A stretch of 8,847 bases of DNA from Chitinophagaceae bacterium (GTDB lineage: Bacteria > Bacteroidota > Bacteroidia > Chitinophagales > Chitinophagaceae), in assembly GCA_947442905.1 (NCBI GenBank), contig CANEWV010000048.1, forward strand, positions 1 to 8,847, in the 5' to 3' direction. Below, piece after piece: positions 7,266 to 8,847 of this stretch. The translations under genes and the position numbers were made by a program. Under the pieces are notes generated by a model. That model did no database searches and had not been told where the DNA came from. It saw nothing but the letters and a program-made list of their open reading frames with translations. Every line of letters starts with the position of its first letter. Positions within the stretch are counted from its first letter, which is position 1.

Positions 7266-7739
7266 TTATTCGGCAGGTGATACCACCACATTTCTAACCA
7301 AACTTTCTTCGAGAGAAATAAACGTTTCTGTTCTTTCGATGCCTTTTATTTTTTGCAACTCGTCGTGTAAAACATAACGCAACTGCTGAATGTCTTTACA
7401 TACGATTTCTGCAAACATGCTATAGTTTCCCGTGGTATAATTTAAGCGCACAATTTGTGGCACTTTTTTTAATTCTTTAGCAACACTATCATACAACGAA
7501 CTTTTTTCTAAATAGATGCCAATAAACGCAATTACGTCGTAACCAAGTTCTTTTAAATCGACAGATAGTTTTTTACCCTTTACCACACCCAGCTCTTCTA
7601 ACTTTTTAATACGCACGTGGATGGTACCGCCCGATACAAAGAGTTTTTTACCTAAATCGGCGTATGAGACTTCTGCATCTTCCATCATTTCCTGAATGAT
7701 CTGTAAATCGAGTTTGTCAAGATTTAATTTTGGGTTCAT
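7266..7739 (-). CDS. Lrp/AsnC-family transcriptional regulator
   Basis: 157-aa regulator of the feast/famine (Lrp/AsnC) family. The N-terminal helix-turn-helix covers about 7-55, with the usual LDKLDLQIIQ opening and a recognition helix around SGGTIHVRIKKLEELG. The C-terminal RAM ligand and oligomerisation domain covers about 66-150, with beta-strand DVIAFIGIYL and TTGNYSMFAEIVCKD, where the family has its G-(D/N)-Y turn near the amino-acid pocket. These proteins assemble into octamers and respond to amino acids. The gene is tail-to-tail with the fusion gene (12 bp between stops) and is not part of an operon in this window, so its targets cannot be inferred from position. The ATG at 7739 gives the normal N-terminus. 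Confidence 0.95.
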   Translation of the reverse strand: MNPKLNLDKLDLQIIQEMMEDAEVSYADLGKKLFVSGGTIHVRIKKLEELGVVKGKKLSVDLKELGYDVIAFIGIYLEKSSLYDSVAKELKKVPQIVRLNYTTGNYSMFAEIVCKDIQQLRYVLHDELQKIKGIERTETFISLEESLVRNVVVSPAE

Positions 7740-7822
7740 AATGGGGCCTGTTTTTAGTATATTTCTAAATTAAAGCTAATTTATTAAACTATTTCTATAC
7801 TTTACGATAATTGATTAAAATA

Positions 7823-7855
7823 TTTGTAACGAGTAGGTGAAATGCTTTAATATTG
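7823..7855 (+). promoter_or_regulatory. Possible promoter of the tRNA-like RNA
   Basis: TTTG (7823-7826) and TAATATTG (7848-7855), 21 nt apart, approximate the Bacteroidota -33/-7 elements with one mismatch in the -7 box. The predicted start, near 7862, would give a leader of about 30 nt to be trimmed (as by RNase P) before the acceptor stem at 7890. The region is AT-rich, so a chance match is possible. Confidence 0.25.
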
Positions 7856-7889
7856 TATGGTCAACAAGCGACAAACAGTTCTTATCTAT

Positions 7890-8053
7890 TGTGGGGTGAT
7901 GAAATTTTTGGCAAACATGCCCTCTTGTCTCGAGGGTGAGGATAACGGGATAAACGTAACATAGAGCCGCTTAGCAATAAGCGACCAGGGTCGACCACTG
8001 AACTTTGTGTTATAGCTAACTGCCTTCTGGAGGTTCGATCCCTCCCCCTACAG
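7890..8053 (+). ncRNA. tRNA-like RNA with a 92-nt structured insertion in the variable region
   Basis: The ends fold as a tRNA. A 7-bp acceptor stem TGTGGGG (7890-7896) / CCCTACA (8046-8052) has one G-U pair. T8-G9 follow, then a 3-bp D-stem ATG/CAT (7899-7901, 7916-7918) around a 14-nt loop containing GG. A 5-bp anticodon-type stem CCCTC/GAGGG (7920-7924, 7932-7936) has a 7-nt loop. The T-arm GGAGG-TTCGATC-CCTCC (8029-8045) and a discriminator G8053 complete it. CCA is not encoded. By position the anticodon would be GTC (Asp), but base 37 is T, unusual for a working tRNA, and the D-arm is Leu-like. Between the anticodon and T arms lie 92 nt (7937-8028) instead of 4-24. They contain a 10-bp helix TAACATAGAG / CTTTGTGTTA (7957-7966, 8003-8012, two G-U pairs) enclosing hairpin CGCTT/AAGCG (7968-7983). 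A strong terminator follows. It could be a giant-variable-arm tRNA, a decayed tRNA, or a tRNA-mimic regulatory RNA; the identity is open. Confidence 0.6.
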
Positions 8054-8057
8054 CAAT

Positions 8058-8102
8058 AAAAAGCTCCTATTACATTGATATATAATGTTTTAGGAGCTTT
8101 TT
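8058..8102. terminator. Bidirectional rho-independent terminator
   Basis: A perfect 12-bp inverted repeat, AAAAAGCTCCTA (8058-8069) / TAGGAGCTTTTT (8091-8102), is extended by an inner ACATT/AATGT stem (8072-8076, 8084-8088) across a 2x2 T-T loop. The U-tract on both strands lets it end the tRNA-like RNA (which stops five bases before it) rightward and the TIR-STING gene (stop at 8167) leftward. Confidence 0.85.
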
Positions 8103-8113
8103 GATTTATATTA

Positions 8114-8135
8114 GGTGACACTATGGGTGACACTA
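8114..8135. repeat. Two 10-bp direct repeats, 12-bp period
   Basis: GGTGACACTA occurs at 8114-8123 and again at 8126-8135, between the terminator and the end of the TIR-STING gene. Short tandem sites like these just beyond a tRNA-type 3' end can be recombinase arm sites, but no integrase is visible here, so the role is a guess. Confidence 0.5.
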
Positions 8136-8166
8136 AAATAAATAATTTTATGTGTATTTGTACAAT

Positions 8167-8847
8167 TTAGAATTCATCAATTAATTCGACAGAAGCTTTT
8201 GCATATGGATTTTTGTCAATCATAATTTGCAATACTCTTCTGAAGTTATTCAGTTCTCTTTGCTCAATTATTTCTTGCATTTTTGTTCTACCCAGGAATC
8301 CTTTTTCCAAATTCAATTCTATCGCAACATCTAAACCTGTTAATGTGCTTGGCATATCAAATAATAATGCTAAAGGAGCGCTATTAGGATCAAAACGAAA
8401 CCAAGCGGGATGATCTCTAAACTGAGTCTTAATTTTATTTTCGACAAAACCGTGACGTTTATAAAACAAATCTGCTTTTTGTCGAATCATTCCCTTTAGA
8501 TCAGAAGGCATTACTACCTTAATCCTGAATTCATCGTAAACTACCCCTTCCAATTGAATCGGCATAGCCCTTTGAACAGCATCAACAAGCCCAGAAATAA
8601 AATTTTTATAATATCCAACAGCCAAGGCTGTAGTAGGATATATACTTAAATGACCTAAATGATAATGTTCTTCGATTTTGGCGATAAATTCCTCGCATCC
8701 TACTTTTATGGAGTGCGAATCCCCATGACTAAAACGTGGCATAAATATACCATTAAAGTCAGATGGTAACTTTATCCCTTCCTCTACAAGAAGAAAGGCT
8801 TTATTTTTTCCAATTGCTCCAAGAAAAAGGGATATTTCAAGGATGAC
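8167..8847 (-). CDS. TIR-STING fusion effector of CBASS defence (N-terminus beyond window)
   Basis: The reading frame stays open to the window edge; the ATG at 8742 is internal. The 226 visible residues begin in the last part of a TIR-like domain: VILEISLFLGAIGKNK, then KLPSDFNGI, like the FELGxFxGxLGR...KIPSDLxGI pattern of predicted nucleotide-binding TIR proteins; E4 matches the NADase glutamate. Residues from about 70 form a prokaryotic STING domain: ALAVGYYKNF (74-83; like the human SYYIGY ligand helix), FRIKVVMPSDL (107-117), WFRFD (149-153) and LLFDMPSTL (161-169), where D164 and T168 fall at the cyclic-dinucleotide contacts. Known proteins of this build bind c-di-GMP made by a partner CD-NTase, form filaments and destroy NAD+, killing infected cells. 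Roughly 80 residues are missing. The cyclase should lie beyond the window. The gene ends toward the shared terminator. Confidence 0.85.
   Translation of the reverse strand, partial: VILEISLFLGAIGKNKAFLLVEEGIKLPSDFNGIFMPRFSHGDSHSIKVGCEEFIAKIEEHYHLGHLSIYPTTALAVGYYKNFISGLVDAVQRAMPIQLEGVVYDEFRIKVVMPSDLKGMIRQKADLFYKRHGFVENKIKTQFRDHPAWFRFDPNSAPLALLFDMPSTLTGLDVAIELNLEKGFLGRTKMQEIIEQRELNNFRRVLQIMIDKNPYAKASVELIDEF

Noticed and set aside
7925..8028. Group I intron in a tRNA anticodon loop
   Set aside because: The anticodon stem closes normally right after its 7-nt loop and no second 3' stem strand follows the insertion. About 90 nt is too short, and the conserved intron core sequences are not seen.
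7890..8053. tmRNA (ssrA) or a fragment of it
   Set aside because: There is a proper D-stem and an anticodon-type stem, the acceptor does not start GGGG-CTGA, and no tag reading frame ending in Ala-Ala-stop is open (in-frame TAA codons precede GCC GCT TAG).
7882..8133. Leftward 83-codon ORF across the RNA region
   Set aside because: It runs antisense to the tRNA-like RNA and through the terminator. Its CRGRDRTSRRQ-type stretch is what the complement of a T-arm typically encodes, and it resembles no protein.

Overview
The window looks like a chromosomal segment of a Bacteroidota bacterium, most likely Chitinophagaceae or a close relative. The reasons are the AT-rich genes without clear Shine-Dalgarno sites, a -33/-7 promoter of the TTG...TAnnTTTG type, and protein sequences of Bacteroidota flavour (595-residue acyl-CoA dehydrogenase, YciO-type protein, DppC-like permease). 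The lineage is inferred from sequence character, not from a search.

Left part (1-4950): rnhB (RNase HII) runs rightward and converges, with a 32-bp overlap, on a leftward five-gene cluster. In transcription order this cluster is a MarR regulator, a long acyl-CoA dehydrogenase, an AhpD-like carboxymuconolactone decarboxylase protein, the beta subunit of a 2-oxoacid:ferredoxin oxidoreductase (korB), and a YciO/YrdC-family protein. Spacing is 1 to 64 nt. A Bacteroidota-type promoter and an inverted repeat lie just before marR, so the cluster is probably one autoregulated unit linking acyl-CoA oxidation with CoA-dependent 2-oxoacid metabolism. The KorA partner is not beside korB.

Middle part (5046-7739): one long rightward ORF joins a complete membrane family-2 glycosyltransferase to a complete DppC/OppC-type ABC permease. 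A TAATG sequence at the junction suggests two formerly overlapping genes joined by a one-base change (or a sequencing indel). A leftward Lrp/AsnC regulator follows, 12 bp away tail to tail.

Right part (7740-8847): a 427-bp stretch without protein genes holds a rightward RNA that starts and ends like a tRNA (acceptor stem, D-arm, anticodon-type arm, T-arm). It carries a 92-nt structured insertion where the variable loop should be, and a strong bidirectional hairpin terminator follows. Just beyond, reading leftward and cut by the window end, is the C-terminal part of a TIR-STING protein, a cyclic-dinucleotide-activated NAD-degrading effector of CBASS anti-phage defence. Its cyclase partner would lie outside the window. 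The RNA, the 10-bp direct repeats and the defence gene together look like the edge of a defence island placed next to a tRNA-like gene.
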